Assembly (NCBI RefSeq): GCF_900766305.1
Contig: NZ_CAAFUZ010000053.1
Coordinates: forward strand, 1-16,398
DNA: 16,398 nt
Direction: 5' to 3'
Source: an uncultured Gemella sp.
Lineage (GTDB): Bacteria; Bacillota; Bacilli; Staphylococcales; Gemellaceae
Shown piece after piece: positions 7,354-15,415 of this stretch. How positions within the stretch are numbered: position 1 is the first letter of the stretch; the number at the start of each line of letters is the position of its first letter. Under the pieces are notes generated by a model. That model ran no database searches and was not told where the DNA came from. It saw nothing but the letters and a program-made list of their open reading frames with translations. The position numbers and the translations under genes were made by a program.

Positions 7354-8433
7354 ATGGAAAAACAAACTAAACAAACTTTAAAAGTTTTGTCTACACTTGC
7401 GTTAGCAAGTGGTGTAGTATTAGGAAATGGTGGAACAGCAGACGCTAAAAGCTATAAACCAGAAGTTCGTTATGATGGGAAAGATTACTTTGTTAAAACA
7501 TCAGATCCAGAAGCTATTGGAAAAGAACTTCACTTTTCAACAGATGGTTCAAACACACCAAACACGAGAGTTGAAGTGTCTATTATTTATAGTTTGTCAA
7601 ATTATAAAGGAGAAGAATTAAATATCAGTAAATATTATAAAATGGGAGAATCAGGTAAACCTTTCACCCGTGATACACCATTTTCAATTGTAGATGATGA
7701 TCATGGATTATATCTTTCATCAGATGATGAAGCAACAATAAATAAAAAAAGAGAGAATTTTGTTAAATCAGCCAAAGCAGGATTTACTACAGTTAATAAA
7801 TTAAATAAAGTTGAAAAACCAACTGAATCAACTCAACCAGCAGGGCCAGAGCAACCAGTACAACCGACAGGACCAAAGGAACCAGCGCAACCAGCTGGGC
7901 CAGAGCAACCTGCACAACCGACAGGGCCAGCACAACCAGCTGGACCAGAGCAACCTGCACAACCGACAGGATCAGCCCAACCAGTACAACCAGCTGGACC
8001 AGAGCAACCAGCACAACCGACAGGACCAGCTCAACCAGTACAGCCAGCAGGACCAACACAACCAGTACAACCAGCTGGGCCAGCCCAACCGGCACAACCA
8101 GCAGGACCAGAGCAACCGGCGCAACCGACAGGACCAAAGAAACCAGAGCAACCAGTAGGACCAGAGCAACCAGTTCAACCAGCTCAATCGAAAAAATCAG
8201 CATTAAGCGAAATAGTGGGAGCAGGAGAAGCACAAAATAATCCAAAAGGTGGGCAATTAGAAACTCCTAATAAAGATGATAAAAAAGTAGAATCTACAAT
8301 AAAATCTGAAGGAAAAGTAAACGCCAAGAAAGCTTTACCTAACACTGGATTACAAACAAGCTCTTATGCTTTACTAGGTTCAATAATAGGACTAGTTAGT
8401 ATTATGGCATTAAGAAGAAAAAATAGTAAGTAA
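7354..8433 (+). CDS. LPXTG cell-wall-anchored protein with proline-rich repeats
   Basis: 359-aa surface protein. It has a signal peptide (1-31, cleavage after TADA), then a mature N-terminal domain (about 32-155, aromatic and charged, rich in Ser/Thr, unrecognised), a proline-rich stalk of 13 repeat units of the form QPxGPxxPx (161-274), and a linker. The C-terminal sorting signal is LPNTG (328-332), a hydrophobic helix and the basic tail RRKNSK. Sortase A should cleave between Thr and Gly and link the protein to peptidoglycan. The repeat zone probably spans the wall and displays the N-terminal domain. The ligand is unknown. Start ATG 7354 has a good ribosome binding site. The gene stands alone, behind the unusual TA-tract promoter and before a bidirectional terminator. 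Confidence 0.92.
   Translation: MEKQTKQTLKVLSTLALASGVVLGNGGTADAKSYKPEVRYDGKDYFVKTSDPEAIGKELHFSTDGSNTPNTRVEVSIIYSLSNYKGEELNISKYYKMGESGKPFTRDTPFSIVDDDHGLYLSSDDEATINKKRENFVKSAKAGFTTVNKLNKVEKPTESTQPAGPEQPVQPTGPKEPAQPAGPEQPAQPTGPAQPAGPEQPAQPTGSAQPVQPAGPEQPAQPTGPAQPVQPAGPTQPVQPAGPAQPAQPAGPEQPAQPTGPKKPEQPVGPEQPVQPAQSKKSALSEIVGAGEAQNNPKGGQLETPNKDDKKVESTIKSEGKVNAKKALPNTGLQTSSYALLGSIIGLVSIMALRRKNSK
7834..8175 (+). repeat. 27-nt tandem repeat encoding QPxGPxxPx
   Basis: Twelve 27-nt units and one short 18-nt unit (7915-7932) tile 342 bp exactly and stay in frame. The short unit lacks three codons relative to its neighbours. Many adjacent units are nearly identical at the DNA level, alternating between QPAGP and QPTGP types, which points to a higher-order 54-nt period and recent slippage or recombination. 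Other reading frames across this array are open only because the unit lacks stops. Confidence 0.95.
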
Positions 8434-8506
8434 TTAATTAAAAAAAGGTTCTTTTTCAATATTAGAAGCTTATATTATATTTAGAATAGTAAAATAGTAA
8501 AAAAGA

Positions 8507-8541
8507 AGAGATGGATTTTCAAAATGTCCATCTCTTATTTT
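8507..8541. terminator. Bidirectional terminator between the LPXTG gene and rae1
   Basis: A 9-bp stem (agagatgga, 8507-8515, with tccatctct, 8527-8535), partly extended inward by A-T pairs, is flanked by an A-rich run on the left and a T-rich run on the right. It can therefore stop transcription from both sides. Confidence 0.8.
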
Positions 8542-9065
8542 TAAAATTTCCCATTTTTTATGAAGTTTTCTAGTTTTCTTCTATCTTTATCACTCATTCG
8601 TATATGTCTATTTTTCAATTCTCGTGAATTATGTTTTCCAGTCATTTTAGAAACGCTTTGTTTTCTATCTTTTAACTCTTTGATAAACATATGACAGTCT
8701 CTTAGAATAGCTCCGTACCCAAGAGTAGTATCACGCTCATCGTTATCATCACTTACGACAATAATATCTATGAAATGATCGATTCTTAGTTCACGAGTTT
8801 TTCTTTCTATCCACTGATCAGCACGCTCTCCAGTTTTTGTATAAACAATACTGATAGGTGGTTCTTCTTTTATATATTCTTTTGCACGAGTTAGATAGGC
8901 ATCAAATACACAGTAGACGATGTAATTATTTCCTCCTGCATATTCACGTAACATATCAATTAGAATATCACGTTCAGTAGGGAAGGTAGAGCTTTTTATT
9001 AAGTTATATTCCTTCATACGAAAAAGTAGATTATAACCATCAATAAATAAATATTGTTTTTTCAT
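8541..9065 (-). CDS. rae1: Rae1/YacP ribosome-associated endoribonuclease (NYN/PIN-like)
   Basis: 174-aa NYN-domain protein, last gene of the cysS operon. It shows FIDGYNLLF (7-15, with Asp9 and Asn12), VFDAY (53-57), RADQWIER (81-88, Asp83) and VVSDDNDERD (103-112), the acidic residues expected for a metal-dependent PIN-like nuclease. The C-terminus is basic (about 132-174). In Bacillus subtilis the homologue Rae1 enters the ribosomal A site and cleaves certain mRNAs during translation. The start ATG 9065 has a strong ribosome binding site aaaggagg. It lies 22 nt after the acetyltransferase gene, consistent with co-transcription. Family assignment is confident; cleavage targets here are unknown. 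Confidence 0.9.
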   Translation of the reverse strand: MKKQYLFIDGYNLLFRMKEYNLIKSSTFPTERDILIDMLREYAGGNNYIVYCVFDAYLTRAKEYIKEEPPISIVYTKTGERADQWIERKTRELRIDHFIDIIVVSDDNDERDTTLGYGAILRDCHMFIKELKDRKQSVSKMTGKHNSRELKNRHIRMSDKDRRKLENFIKNGKF

Positions 9066-9087
9066 AAAAAAAGCCTCCTTTGTAAAT

Positions 9088-9528
9088 TTAATTGATTACT
9101 TTCCTCATATCAATATGCTCAATTCCAGCGTCTAAATATATTGTATCATTAATTCGGTTATAACCTAATGATTCATAGAATTTTTCAGCTTGTATTTGAG
9201 CGCTTAATTCTATAGTTACTTCTCTTTTTAAAATATGCTTGGCAGTATTTTCACAGCCGATAATAAGCTCGCGACCGATACCTTTTCCGCGATAATTTTT
9301 ATCTATAGCAACACGTCCTATATGTATAACGTCTTTATCCATATCGATAAGACGTGCAATTCCGATAAGTTTATCATTACTAAAATATCCAATATGAACT
9401 GTATTTTCGCTATGATCTTTTTCATCTAATTCTAGTTCCATTGGAACATTTTGTTCTCTAACGAATACTTCAATACGAAGAGCAAAACCAAGGTTAAGTT
9501 CTTCTTTAGATTCTAATATTTTAATCAT
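9088..9528 (-). CDS. GNAT family N-acetyltransferase (YjcF/ElaA-like)
   Basis: 146-aa cytoplasmic GNAT enzyme. The acetyl-CoA pyrophosphate loop is YRGKGIG (79-85, RxxGxG/A), preceded by the beta-4 strand IHIGRVAID (68-76). AEKFYESLGY (114-123) is the usual C-terminal GNAT segment, and the family-like ending AGIEHIDMRK suggests the YjcF group. The substrate is unknown. Its ATG overlaps the 3' end of rlmB by 8 nt (atgattaa), suggesting translational coupling. In the typical Firmicute order rlmB is followed directly by yacP/rae1, so this gene looks inserted into the cluster. Confidence 0.88.
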   Translation of the reverse strand: MIKILESKEELNLGFALRIEVFVREQNVPMELELDEKDHSENTVHIGYFSNDKLIGIARLIDMDKDVIHIGRVAIDKNYRGKGIGRELIIGCENTAKHILKREVTIELSAQIQAEKFYESLGYNRINDTIYLDAGIEHIDMRKVIN

Positions 9529-10336
9529 TAGATTTTATTCTTTCATACATAATGATTCCAGCCGCTACAGAGGCATTTAAGCTTTGGATTTTTCCTAGCA
9601 TTGGTAGGTGATATAAGAAGTCACATTCATTAGTAACAACTTTACTCATTCCTTCACCTTCGTTCCCAATTACGATAGCTAAAGGTACATCTTTTGCAAT
9701 TTTTGTGTAATCTTCAGAACGTTCTGCTAGTGTAGTTCCAGCAATCCAGAACCCTTTTTCTTTTAGCTTTTTAATAGCATCAGTTAAATTTGAAACACGA
9801 ATAACAGGCATATGTTCAATTGCCCCAGCAGAAGCTTTAACCGCAGTTTGACTAACTACAGCGGCACGACGTTTAGGAATTATTATTGCTTTAACACCAC
9901 TTGCTTCAGCAGTTCTAATAATCGCTCCAAGGTTATGTGGATCTTCAATATGATCTAAAATAAGTAGGGTAGTATCCTTATTAATCTCTAGATTATTTAC
10001 TACTTCGTCAAGTTCATAGTAAGAATACGGTGCTACATAGGCGATAACACCTTGGTGACGTTCAGTAGTTGAGTTATCTAATTTACGTTTTGGAACTTCT
10101 TGACAAATGATTTTTTTCTCATTTGCGATGGCGAAAATAGATTTTAATCTTCCTTTTTCAATACCTTCTTGGAATAAAATTTTATTAATTTCGCGTCCTG
10201 ATTTAATTGCTTCTAGTATAGCGTTACGACCAGCAATTACTTCTTTATCTAAATCAACCTCAGGAGTTTGAACTTGTGATTTTTGTTCTTTGTTTTTTAG
10301 TCTTAATTCTTTATAGTGTTTATTGTTTTTCTTCAT
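9521..10336 (-). CDS. rlmB: 23S rRNA (guanosine-2'-O-)-methyltransferase RlmB
   Basis: 271-aa SpoU/TrmH (SPOUT) family enzyme that methylates the ribose 2'-O of G2251 (E. coli numbering) in the 23S rRNA P loop. It shows the substrate-binding domain (about 32-105, GRNAILEAI to GVIAYV), motif 1 NLGAIIRTAEASG (135-147), motif 2 IVIGNEGEGMS (221-231) and motif 3 IQSLNASVAAGI (250-261), which form the knotted AdoMet site. A basic N-terminal tail of about 25 residues precedes the first domain. It overlaps mrnC by 17 nt and the next gene by 8 nt, so translation is probably coupled along the operon. A generic TrmH-like role is the only alternative; genomic context favours RlmB. Confidence 0.94.
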   Translation of the reverse strand: MKKNNKHYKELRLKNKEQKSQVQTPEVDLDKEVIAGRNAILEAIKSGREINKILFQEGIEKGRLKSIFAIANEKKIICQEVPKRKLDNSTTERHQGVIAYVAPYSYYELDEVVNNLEINKDTTLLILDHIEDPHNLGAIIRTAEASGVKAIIIPKRRAAVVSQTAVKASAGAIEHMPVIRVSNLTDAIKKLKEKGFWIAGTTLAERSEDYTKIAKDVPLAIVIGNEGEGMSKVVTNECDFLYHLPMLGKIQSLNASVAAGIIMYERIKSND

Positions 10337-10751
10337 ATAATCTAATTATGTAGTTAAACATTTCCTCCAATCTTTCAAAGTTTTTTTCTAAATATAAATA
10401 ACCGAATACAGCCTCTAAACCAGTAGCAAGTTTATACTCCATAATACTTGCATTCTTTGCTTTAGAGTTGTTTTTTTGATTTTTTGCACGGTTATAAATT
10501 TTTTCTTCTTGTTCTGTTAATATACTATTATTTAATATGTTTTCCATAAAACTCGCTTGAGCTCTCGCTGATACGATAGTAGATACTGTCTTGTGAAGAT
10601 CATTTATTTTTCCTAAGTGATTTTTCATAACGTATTCTCTACTCATAATATCATAGATGCTGTCTCCAATGTAGGCAAGGGTTAAAGCTTGCATTTGATT
10701 AGGATTAGCGAAGTTTTTTTCAGTAAATTTAAAAGTTATATTTTTTTCCAT
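10320..10751 (-). CDS. mrnC: Mini-ribonuclease III
   Basis: 143-aa RNase III catalytic domain without a double-stranded RNA-binding domain, as expected for MrnC, which trims 23S rRNA precursor ends in Bacillus. It shows the catalytic signature [10 protein letters not shown] (25-34, Asp30) and the C-terminal [13 protein letters not shown] (109-121, Glu113). The segment [12 protein letters not shown] (89-100) is the charged loop before the last catalytic helix. It overlaps cysS by 16 nt and rlmB by 17 nt, the conserved cysS-mrnC-rlmB arrangement of Firmicutes, which supports the assignment. Confidence 0.94.
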   Translation of the reverse strand: MEKNITFKFTEKNFANPNQMQALTLAYIGDSIYDIMSREYVMKNHLGKINDLHKTVSTIVSARAQASFMENILNNSILTEQEEKIYNRAKNQKNNSKAKNASIMEYKLATGLEAVFGYLYLEKNFERLEEMFNYIIRLYEEKQ

Positions 10752-12133
10752 CGTACACCCTGTTTAGTATCTTCTAAGATAATTCCTTGTTCTTTTAGGT
10801 CATCTCTAATTTTATCAGCTAAGGCGAAGTCACGGTTTTTACGAGCTTCTTCACGTTCAGCTATTAAACTTTCGATGTGTTCACTATCAAGTGTATTATC
10901 TTCTTTTACGTTTATTCCAAGAATTGAACTATAAGTTTCAAATGCAGCGTTGATTAGCTCTAAAGTTTCTTTGTTGACAGCTTCTTTTGCTGTGTATGAA
11001 TTAGAAATTCTCACGATTTCGTACCAAGAAGAAAGTGCGTTTGCTGTATTGAAATCATCTTGCATATATTCTTCAAATTTGTTTAATTCTTCTGTAACTG
11101 CTGCTACAACTTCTGTATCTAATTTTTCTTCAGTCATATCATTATTTAATCTGAATTGTAGGTTTTGATAAGAAGTTTTAATTTTTTCGAAGTTTGTTTT
11201 CGCAAGTTCAATATTTTCTAATGTGTAATTAATTGGAGTTCTGTAGTGAACTGTTAACATGAATAAGCGAAGTACCATTGGGTCTATTTCTGCAATAATA
11301 TCTTTTACAAGGCGGAAGTTACCTAAACTTTTACTCATTTTAACATTATCAATATTAATAAACGCATTGTGCATCCAATAGTTGCTGAATGGTGCATGGT
11401 TGTGACATTCAGACTGTGCAATTTCATTCTCGTGGTGAGGGAATGTTAAGTCTTGTCCACCAGCGTGGATGTCGATAGTGTCACCTAGAGTTTCTTTTGC
11501 CATTACTGAACATTCAATATGCCAACCTGGACGTCCTTCACCGAATGGGCTATCCCATTTTACTTCACCTGGTTTAGCTTTTTTCCACAATGCGAAATCT
11601 AGAGGATCTTCTTTATGTTCCCCAACTTCAATACGAGCACCGCTAATTAGGTCATCGATAGATTGTTTACTTAATTTTCCGTAATCTTCTTTTTTACGTG
11701 TTCTGAAATAAACATCACCGTTTGCTTCATATGCATAACCTTCTTCAACAAGTTTTGCAATGAAGCTAATTATTTCTTGCATGTATTCAGTAACACGAGG
11801 GTTTTTCGTTGCTCTCTTACATCCAAGTGCATCATAGTCTTTAAAGAAAGCTGTAATGTATTTTTCAGTTAGTTCACTTGTAGAAATTCCTTCTTCATTA
11901 CTAGCCTTAATAATTTTATCATCAACGTCTGTAAAGTTAGAGATAAAATCTACTTCGTAGCCACTGTGTTCTAAATATTTACGGACAACGTCAAAAACGA
12001 TAATAGGACGTGCATTACCAATGTGAATATAATTATAAACAGTAGGTCCACAAACATACATTCTTACTTTATTTTCTTCAATTGTTTTTAAAATTTCTTT
12101 TTGTTTTGTCAATGTATTATAGAGTTTAATCAT
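10736..12133 (-). CDS. cysS: Cysteine-tRNA ligase
   Basis: 465-aa class I aminoacyl-tRNA synthetase, first gene of the operon. It attaches cysteine to tRNA-Cys. Motifs: HIGN (37-40, the HIGH signature), KMSKS (265-269) and the zinc ligands that bind the cysteine thiol, placed as in the E. coli enzyme: Cys28 (YVCGPTVY), Cys208 (WHIECS), His233 and Glu237 (FPHHENE). The helical and C-terminal anticodon-binding domains follow. The start ATG 12133 has aaaaggag upstream. Many Firmicute cysS genes carry a T-box leader; none is seen here, though the predicted 110-nt leader contains a small ORF. Confidence 0.97.
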   Translation of the reverse strand: MIKLYNTLTKQKEILKTIEENKVRMYVCGPTVYNYIHIGNARPIIVFDVVRKYLEHSGYEVDFISNFTDVDDKIIKASNEEGISTSELTEKYITAFFKDYDALGCKRATKNPRVTEYMQEIISFIAKLVEEGYAYEANGDVYFRTRKKEDYGKLSKQSIDDLISGARIEVGEHKEDPLDFALWKKAKPGEVKWDSPFGEGRPGWHIECSVMAKETLGDTIDIHAGGQDLTFPHHENEIAQSECHNHAPFSNYWMHNAFINIDNVKMSKSLGNFRLVKDIIAEIDPMVLRLFMLTVHYRTPINYTLENIELAKTNFEKIKTSYQNLQFRLNNDMTEEKLDTEVVAAVTEELNKFEEYMQDDFNTANALSSWYEIVRISNSYTAKEAVNKETLELINAAFETYSSILGINVKEDNTLDSEHIESLIAEREEARKNRDFALADKIRDDLKEQGIILEDTKQGVRWKKI

Positions 12134-12224
12134 AAATAGCTCCTTTTAAAAGGGAATCCGCAAATAGAAAATTATTTCTAAAAAAATTATCTAAAAAACA
12201 GCTCCCAAAATTCTTCAATATCAT
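12126..12224 (-). CDS. Possible 32-codon leader ORF overlapping the cysS start
   Basis: In the predicted cysS leader, an ATG (12224-12222) opens a 32-codon frame whose stop TAA overlaps the cysS start in the string atgattaa (8-nt overlap, the same geometry as rlmB and the GNAT gene). Codon 9 is Cys (TGT), the cognate amino acid of the downstream enzyme. No convincing ribosome binding site precedes its ATG, so it may be chance. If translated, it would couple to cysS or report cysteine supply. Confidence 0.25.
   Translation of the reverse strand: MILKNFGSCFLDNFFRNNFLFADSLLKGAIYD
12142..12153. promoter_or_regulatory. Palindrome over the cysS ribosome binding site
   Basis: CCTTTTAAAAGG is a perfect 12-bp palindrome. 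Its minus-strand half contains the AAAAGG of the cysS Shine-Dalgarno (aaaaggag), so local pairing or a bound factor could limit initiation. This is weak evidence by itself. Confidence 0.3.
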
Positions 12225-12250
12225 AATAACTAAAAAAGTCTATTACTTAA

Positions 12251-12259
12251 ATTTTAACA
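12251..12259 (-). promoter_or_regulatory. Probable promoter of the cysS operon
   Basis: On the minus strand this reads TGT-TAAAAT, an extended -10, with only a poor -35 (ttcatt) 17 bp upstream. Transcription would start near 12244, giving a leader of about 110 nt before cysS. Confidence 0.5.
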
Positions 12260-12318
12260 CAAAATGCCTATAAAATGAATTATTTCTTAATGTTTTGTGA
12301 AAGATAATCAATTTTTAA

Positions 12319-12347
12319 TTGTTTTAAATATTGATTTGTATTAAAAT
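12319..12347 (+). promoter_or_regulatory. Promoter of the YitT-family gene
   Basis: TTGTTT (12319-12324), a 17-bp spacer and TAAAAT (12342-12347), giving a leader of about 27 nt. Confidence 0.6.
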
Positions 12348-12380
12348 ATATACAGGATAAAAATAAAGGATAAGGATATC

Positions 12381-13259
12381 ATGAAATTATCAGATACGAT
12401 TTATACGACTGATCAACATAAACAGTCGAAAAATGTTTTTTTAATAGTGCTTGGAACAATTTTATTTTCAATATATGCTGGATTATTAATACCGGTAAAT
12501 AATATTGGAGCAGGTGGAGCCTTAGGGTTAAGCCTAGTAATAAATAAACTAACAGGAATAAAAATTGGTACTGCACAGTTTGTTCTAAATGTACCGTTAT
12601 TTTATTTAGGATTTAGATATATTGGCCGTAAGTTCGTAATTCTGACAGGAATTGTGATAAGTGTATCATCGTTTCTAATAAATAATTTACCAAAAATTAT
12701 ACCACCAGTAAATTTAGGAGATTCTCTCGTTGCGGCAATTTTCTGTGGTATCATTTCAGGATTAGCGATGTGTTGCCTTTTAGTAGCAGGAGCTTCAACT
12801 GGAGGGACAGACATTACAGGGAAATTCATCTCATCACAGTTTAACTATAGTTTACCAACTGTATTTCTAATTCAAGATATTACTATTTATACGATTGTAT
12901 GGATCTTTTTTGATATAAAATATGTGATGTACGCACTTGTTATGAGTTTTGTACGTAACCAAACGATGAAAGGTGTTCAAAAATTCTTTTCAGCATATAT
13001 TCAATGTACAATTATATGTAGTAATCCAGAAAGAATGGTTGAGGTAATAAATAATACTTTACATAGAGGATCTACAATAATGGATGTAGAGGGTGGTTAT
13101 TCACACGAGAAAAAACGAATGATAATTTTAGTTATTCAACAAAATGAAATGCATTTATTGCGAAAATTGGTTGCAAAAAATTGTCCAGAAGCATTTATTA
13201 CTGTAAGTGCTGTAAATACAATAGTGGGTAACTTTAAAGAACATTCTTATAGATTATAG
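12381..13259 (+). CDS. YitT family membrane protein (DUF161 + DUF2179)
   Basis: 292-aa integral membrane protein. The N-terminal half has about five or six hydrophobic segments (roughly 18-38, 42-57, 65-80, 84-103, 111-138, 159-188), with glycine-rich loops GAGGALG (43-49) and GASTGGTD (137-144) typical of YitT/YebE-like proteins. The C-terminal soluble domain (about 200-290, containing HRGSTIMDVEGGYS and AVNTIVGNF) is DUF2179. Function is not established; transport is often assumed. The start ATG 12381 has aaagga/taagga just upstream. It is monocistronic, divergent from cysS and followed by a terminator. Confidence 0.9.
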   Translation: MKLSDTIYTTDQHKQSKNVFLIVLGTILFSIYAGLLIPVNNIGAGGALGLSLVINKLTGIKIGTAQFVLNVPLFYLGFRYIGRKFVILTGIVISVSSFLINNLPKIIPPVNLGDSLVAAIFCGIISGLAMCCLLVAGASTGGTDITGKFISSQFNYSLPTVFLIQDITIYTIVWIFFDIKYVMYALVMSFVRNQTMKGVQKFFSAYIQCTIICSNPERMVEVINNTLHRGSTIMDVEGGYSHEKKRMIILVIQQNEMHLLRKLVAKNCPEAFITVSAVNTIVGNFKEHSYRL

Positions 13260-13271
13260 TAACGTGGATAG

Positions 13272-13312
13272 TACGACTTAAAAGCATAGTTTTTTGAGTC
13301 GTATTTATTTAT
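13272..13312 (+). terminator. Terminator of the YitT-family gene
   Basis: The stem tacgact (13272-13278) with agtcgta (13297-13303) is extended inward by a T-G wobble and four A-T pairs, then a T-rich tail. Confidence 0.75.
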
Positions 13313-13365
13313 AGAGAGTACAATATTTTTGTAGAAAATGAAGAAAGGTTAGAAAGGGAAAAAAG

Positions 13366-13394
13366 TTGCTAATTGACCATTTTTGATATATAAT
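13366..13394 (+). promoter_or_regulatory. clpP promoter with embedded CtsR-like operator
   Basis: TTGCTA (13366-13371), a 17-bp spacer and TATAAT (13389-13394). The spacer itself (13372-13388) reads as a reverse-oriented CtsR box: attgacc-att-tttgata against TTTGACY-NTN-TTTGACY, matching about 11 of 14 heptad positions plus the central T. Binding there would block RNA polymerase, the usual way CtsR represses clp genes until heat stress. Confidence 0.75.
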
Positions 13395-13427
13395 ATCTAG
13401 TGAAAACGAAAATTAGGAGGTAAGAAA

Positions 13428-14075
13428 ATGAATTTAATTCCTACAGTAATAGAGCAAACTTCTCAAGGGGAAAGAGCATACGATATTTATTCAAGATTAT
13501 TAAAAGATAGAATTATCATTCTAGGTTCTGATGTAAATGATCAAGTAGCAAACTCAATAACAAGTCAGCTTTTATTTTTAGAAGCACAAGATAGTGAAAA
13601 AGATATTTATTTCTATATTAATTCACCAGGTGGAAGTGTGACAGCTGGTTTTGCAATTTATGATACAATGCAACATATTAAATGTGATGTTGTTACTATT
13701 TGTATGGGTATGGCAGCTAGTATGGGTGCATTCTTACTTGCAGCTGGGACTATCGGTAAACGATACGCTCTTCCAAATGCAGAAGTTATGATTCACCAAC
13801 CATTAGGTGGTGCACAAGGTCAAGCAACAGAAATAGAAATTGCAGCTAAGCACATTCTAAGAACAAGAGAAAAATTAAACAAAATCTTAGCAGATAGAAC
13901 AGGTCAAACTATTAAGACTATTGAACGTGATACAGAACGTGATAATTATCTAACAGCAGAAGAGGCATGTGAGTATGGACTAGTAGACAAAGTAATGTAT
14001 CCAGAAAATAATAAACCTCAGAAAAAAGAAAGACCAAAAAAAGCTACTAAAAAAGCAGCTAAAAAATCAGAATAG
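13428..14075 (+). CDS. clpP: ATP-dependent Clp protease proteolytic subunit, with lysine-rich tail
   Basis: Serine peptidase subunit that forms the double-heptamer ClpP barrel and degrades proteins fed by ClpX, ClpC or ClpE. The catalytic triad is Ser98 (GMAASMGAF), His123 (MIHQPLGG) and Asp172 (ERDNYL); the N-terminal LIPTVIEQT loop is typical. The core ends at about residue 193 (DKVMYPEN), where most ClpP proteins stop. Here about 20 further residues follow, mostly Lys with Ala/Pro ([13 protein letters not shown]), resembling histone-H1-like tails. The start ATG 13428 has the ribosome binding site aggaggt. It is heat-shock controlled by inference from the CtsR-like operator. Monocistronic, with a terminator that also serves the convergent FemAB-type gene. 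Confidence 0.97.
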   Translation: MNLIPTVIEQTSQGERAYDIYSRLLKDRIIILGSDVNDQVANSITSQLLFLEAQDSEKDIYFYINSPGGSVTAGFAIYDTMQHIKCDVVTICMGMAASMGAFLLAAGTIGKRYALPNAEVMIHQPLGGAQGQATEIEIAAKHILRTREKLNKILADRTGQTIKTIERDTERDNYLTAEEACEYGLVDKVMYPENNKPQKKERPKKATKKAAKKSE

Positions 14076-14080
14076 ATAAG

Positions 14081-14115
14081 AAAAAGGAACTGAGCTAAAA
14101 ACTCAATTCCTTTTT
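14081..14115. terminator. Bidirectional terminator between clpP and the FemAB-type gene
   Basis: A 14-position stem (14081-14094 with 14102-14115) with one C-A mismatch and a 7-nt loop. A5 on one side and T6 on the other let it act in both directions. Confidence 0.85.
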
Positions 14116-14117
14116 TA

Positions 14118-15368
14118 TTATATTTTCCAAATTTTTCCAATAGCATTTCTAATTTCGTAATTATCCATAAAGTATTCAATGTTTCCATTGAAGTTACGTT
14201 TAAACTGAAGAACACCGTAATCAGTAGCATCTTCAGAATGGAAGTCTTTTGAAGTACCAAAGAAGTTGAAATATTTGAAGTTATTGTTAATTGCATATTT
14301 CATCATGTGGAATAAGATTGCATATGGTCCTTCATAACGATGGAATTTTCTCATTGCACCACTTGTGAAGTAGATTAAATCTTGACCTGATTCTATAAAA
14401 GTTGCACAAGAAAGGTTAATAACATTTCCATTTTCTGCTTTAAGTTCTTTTATTTTATCAATTTTTTTATACCAAATAGCAATATTTTCATCAAATTCTT
14501 TTAGACGGTTAGTTGCTTTTTTAGCATTTACTTTTCCTTGTTCTAATTTTTCTTTTAAATCGTCTCGCTCTTTTTCAAGATTTGCAATTGTGTTAGTTGT
14601 AGTTTCAACGAACTGATCACAATCAATATATGAAACAAGGTAGTGAGCTTTTTCTCCGATATTATTTTTTAATGATTTGAAATAAGTATTGTCTCGGATT
14701 TCAAAATCAATTCTATCTTCAGTATCACGATTTATTTCATCAAAGATTTTAGCATCTTCTTCATTGAATATGTCTATTTCACGAACCTGAACTCCTTCTT
14801 TCATCGTTCTGTTAATAGTATAACGGGCGATTTGTGAAATGTTTTTTAATAAGTTACTTTCAGTAATATTTTCGTCTAGTGGTTTAGAGAAAACACAACG
14901 AGAAGCCAGTGTAGGATTCGTAAATAAATCTTCGTTCATAGCGTGATAATTTAAATCATTTAGAATTCTATTTGTTTTAACTGCATCTTCGTTTTCTTCT
15001 ACAAATTCAACATCATTGTATATTTTTTCATTTACAAATGGATTTACACGGACACTTAGAACTCTTAGATTTTTTGCGAAGTATTTTTTTAGTTGTTCAA
15101 AGTAGAAACTAACTAACTCAGTATTTGAGTAGTCCATAATCGGTCCGTATTGAGCAGTTACTTTGAAAAAGTATTTTTTATATTGGAAATAAATGAAAAT
15201 ACCGTATGCTAGTATTTTGTTATTTTCTTTTACGGCTAAAATTTCAGTTTTTAAGTTGTTATTCTTCGCCATAATATTATATTCTGCCGACTGAGAGAAA
15301 TAATATCTATGGTTATTTTCTTTTTGAAATTGTTGAAGTTCTTCACTACTAATTTCAGTAAATATCAT
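14118..15368 (-). CDS. FemABX/MurM-type peptidoglycan branch aminoacyltransferase
   Basis: 416-aa member of the FemABX family, enzymes that move amino acids from aminoacyl-tRNA to the lysine side chain of lipid-linked peptidoglycan precursors to build cross-bridges. Visible features are the N-terminal GNAT-like half (about 1-160, containing YFSQSAEY and KVTAQYGPIMDY), a charged coiled-coil arm (about 251-311) like the tRNA-binding arm of FemA/FemX, and the C-terminal signature YFNFFGTSKDFH followed by GVLQFKRNFNG (about 366-396). No membrane segment is present, so it should act at the inner membrane face. The start ATG 15368 has aaaggag 8 nt upstream. Whether it adds Ser, Ala or Gly, and at which bridge position, cannot be read from sequence. 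Alternative: first-residue FemX/MurM rather than FemA/B. Confidence 0.9.
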   Translation of the reverse strand: MIFTEISSEELQQFQKENNHRYYFSQSAEYNIMAKNNNLKTEILAVKENNKILAYGIFIYFQYKKYFFKVTAQYGPIMDYSNTELVSFYFEQLKKYFAKNLRVLSVRVNPFVNEKIYNDVEFVEENEDAVKTNRILNDLNYHAMNEDLFTNPTLASRCVFSKPLDENITESNLLKNISQIARYTINRTMKEGVQVREIDIFNEEDAKIFDEINRDTEDRIDFEIRDNTYFKSLKNNIGEKAHYLVSYIDCDQFVETTTNTIANLEKERDDLKEKLEQGKVNAKKATNRLKEFDENIAIWYKKIDKIKELKAENGNVINLSCATFIESGQDLIYFTSGAMRKFHRYEGPYAILFHMMKYAINNNFKYFNFFGTSKDFHSEDATDYGVLQFKRNFNGNIEYFMDNYEIRNAIGKIWKI

Positions 15369-15415
15369 TTTGAAATCTCCTTTTTAGTTTGTTACTATTC
15401 AAAATTACTTATAAA

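Noticed and set aside
7834..8175. CRISPR-like direct repeats
   Set aside because: Units abut without unique spacers and encode an in-frame protein repeat inside an LPXTG gene.
7793..8245. Long open frames in other phases across the proline-rich region (both strands)
   Set aside because: The 27-nt repeat lacks stop codons in several frames, so these are by-products. They have no ribosome binding site and show low-complexity Leu/Val or Gln/Asn composition.
12134..12250. T-box riboswitch upstream of cysS
   Set aside because: No T-box consensus (TGGNACCGCG-like) or terminator/antiterminator pair is visible in the predicted leader.
13340..13365. Second CtsR half-site (ggttagaaagggaaaa) upstream of the clpP promoter
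   Set aside because: It matches the heptads poorly and has no clear placement relative to the promoter.
14018..14296. Minus-strand open frame spanning the clpP 3' end and the terminator
   Set aside because: It is a shadow that reads through the bidirectional terminator and overlaps two well-supported genes.
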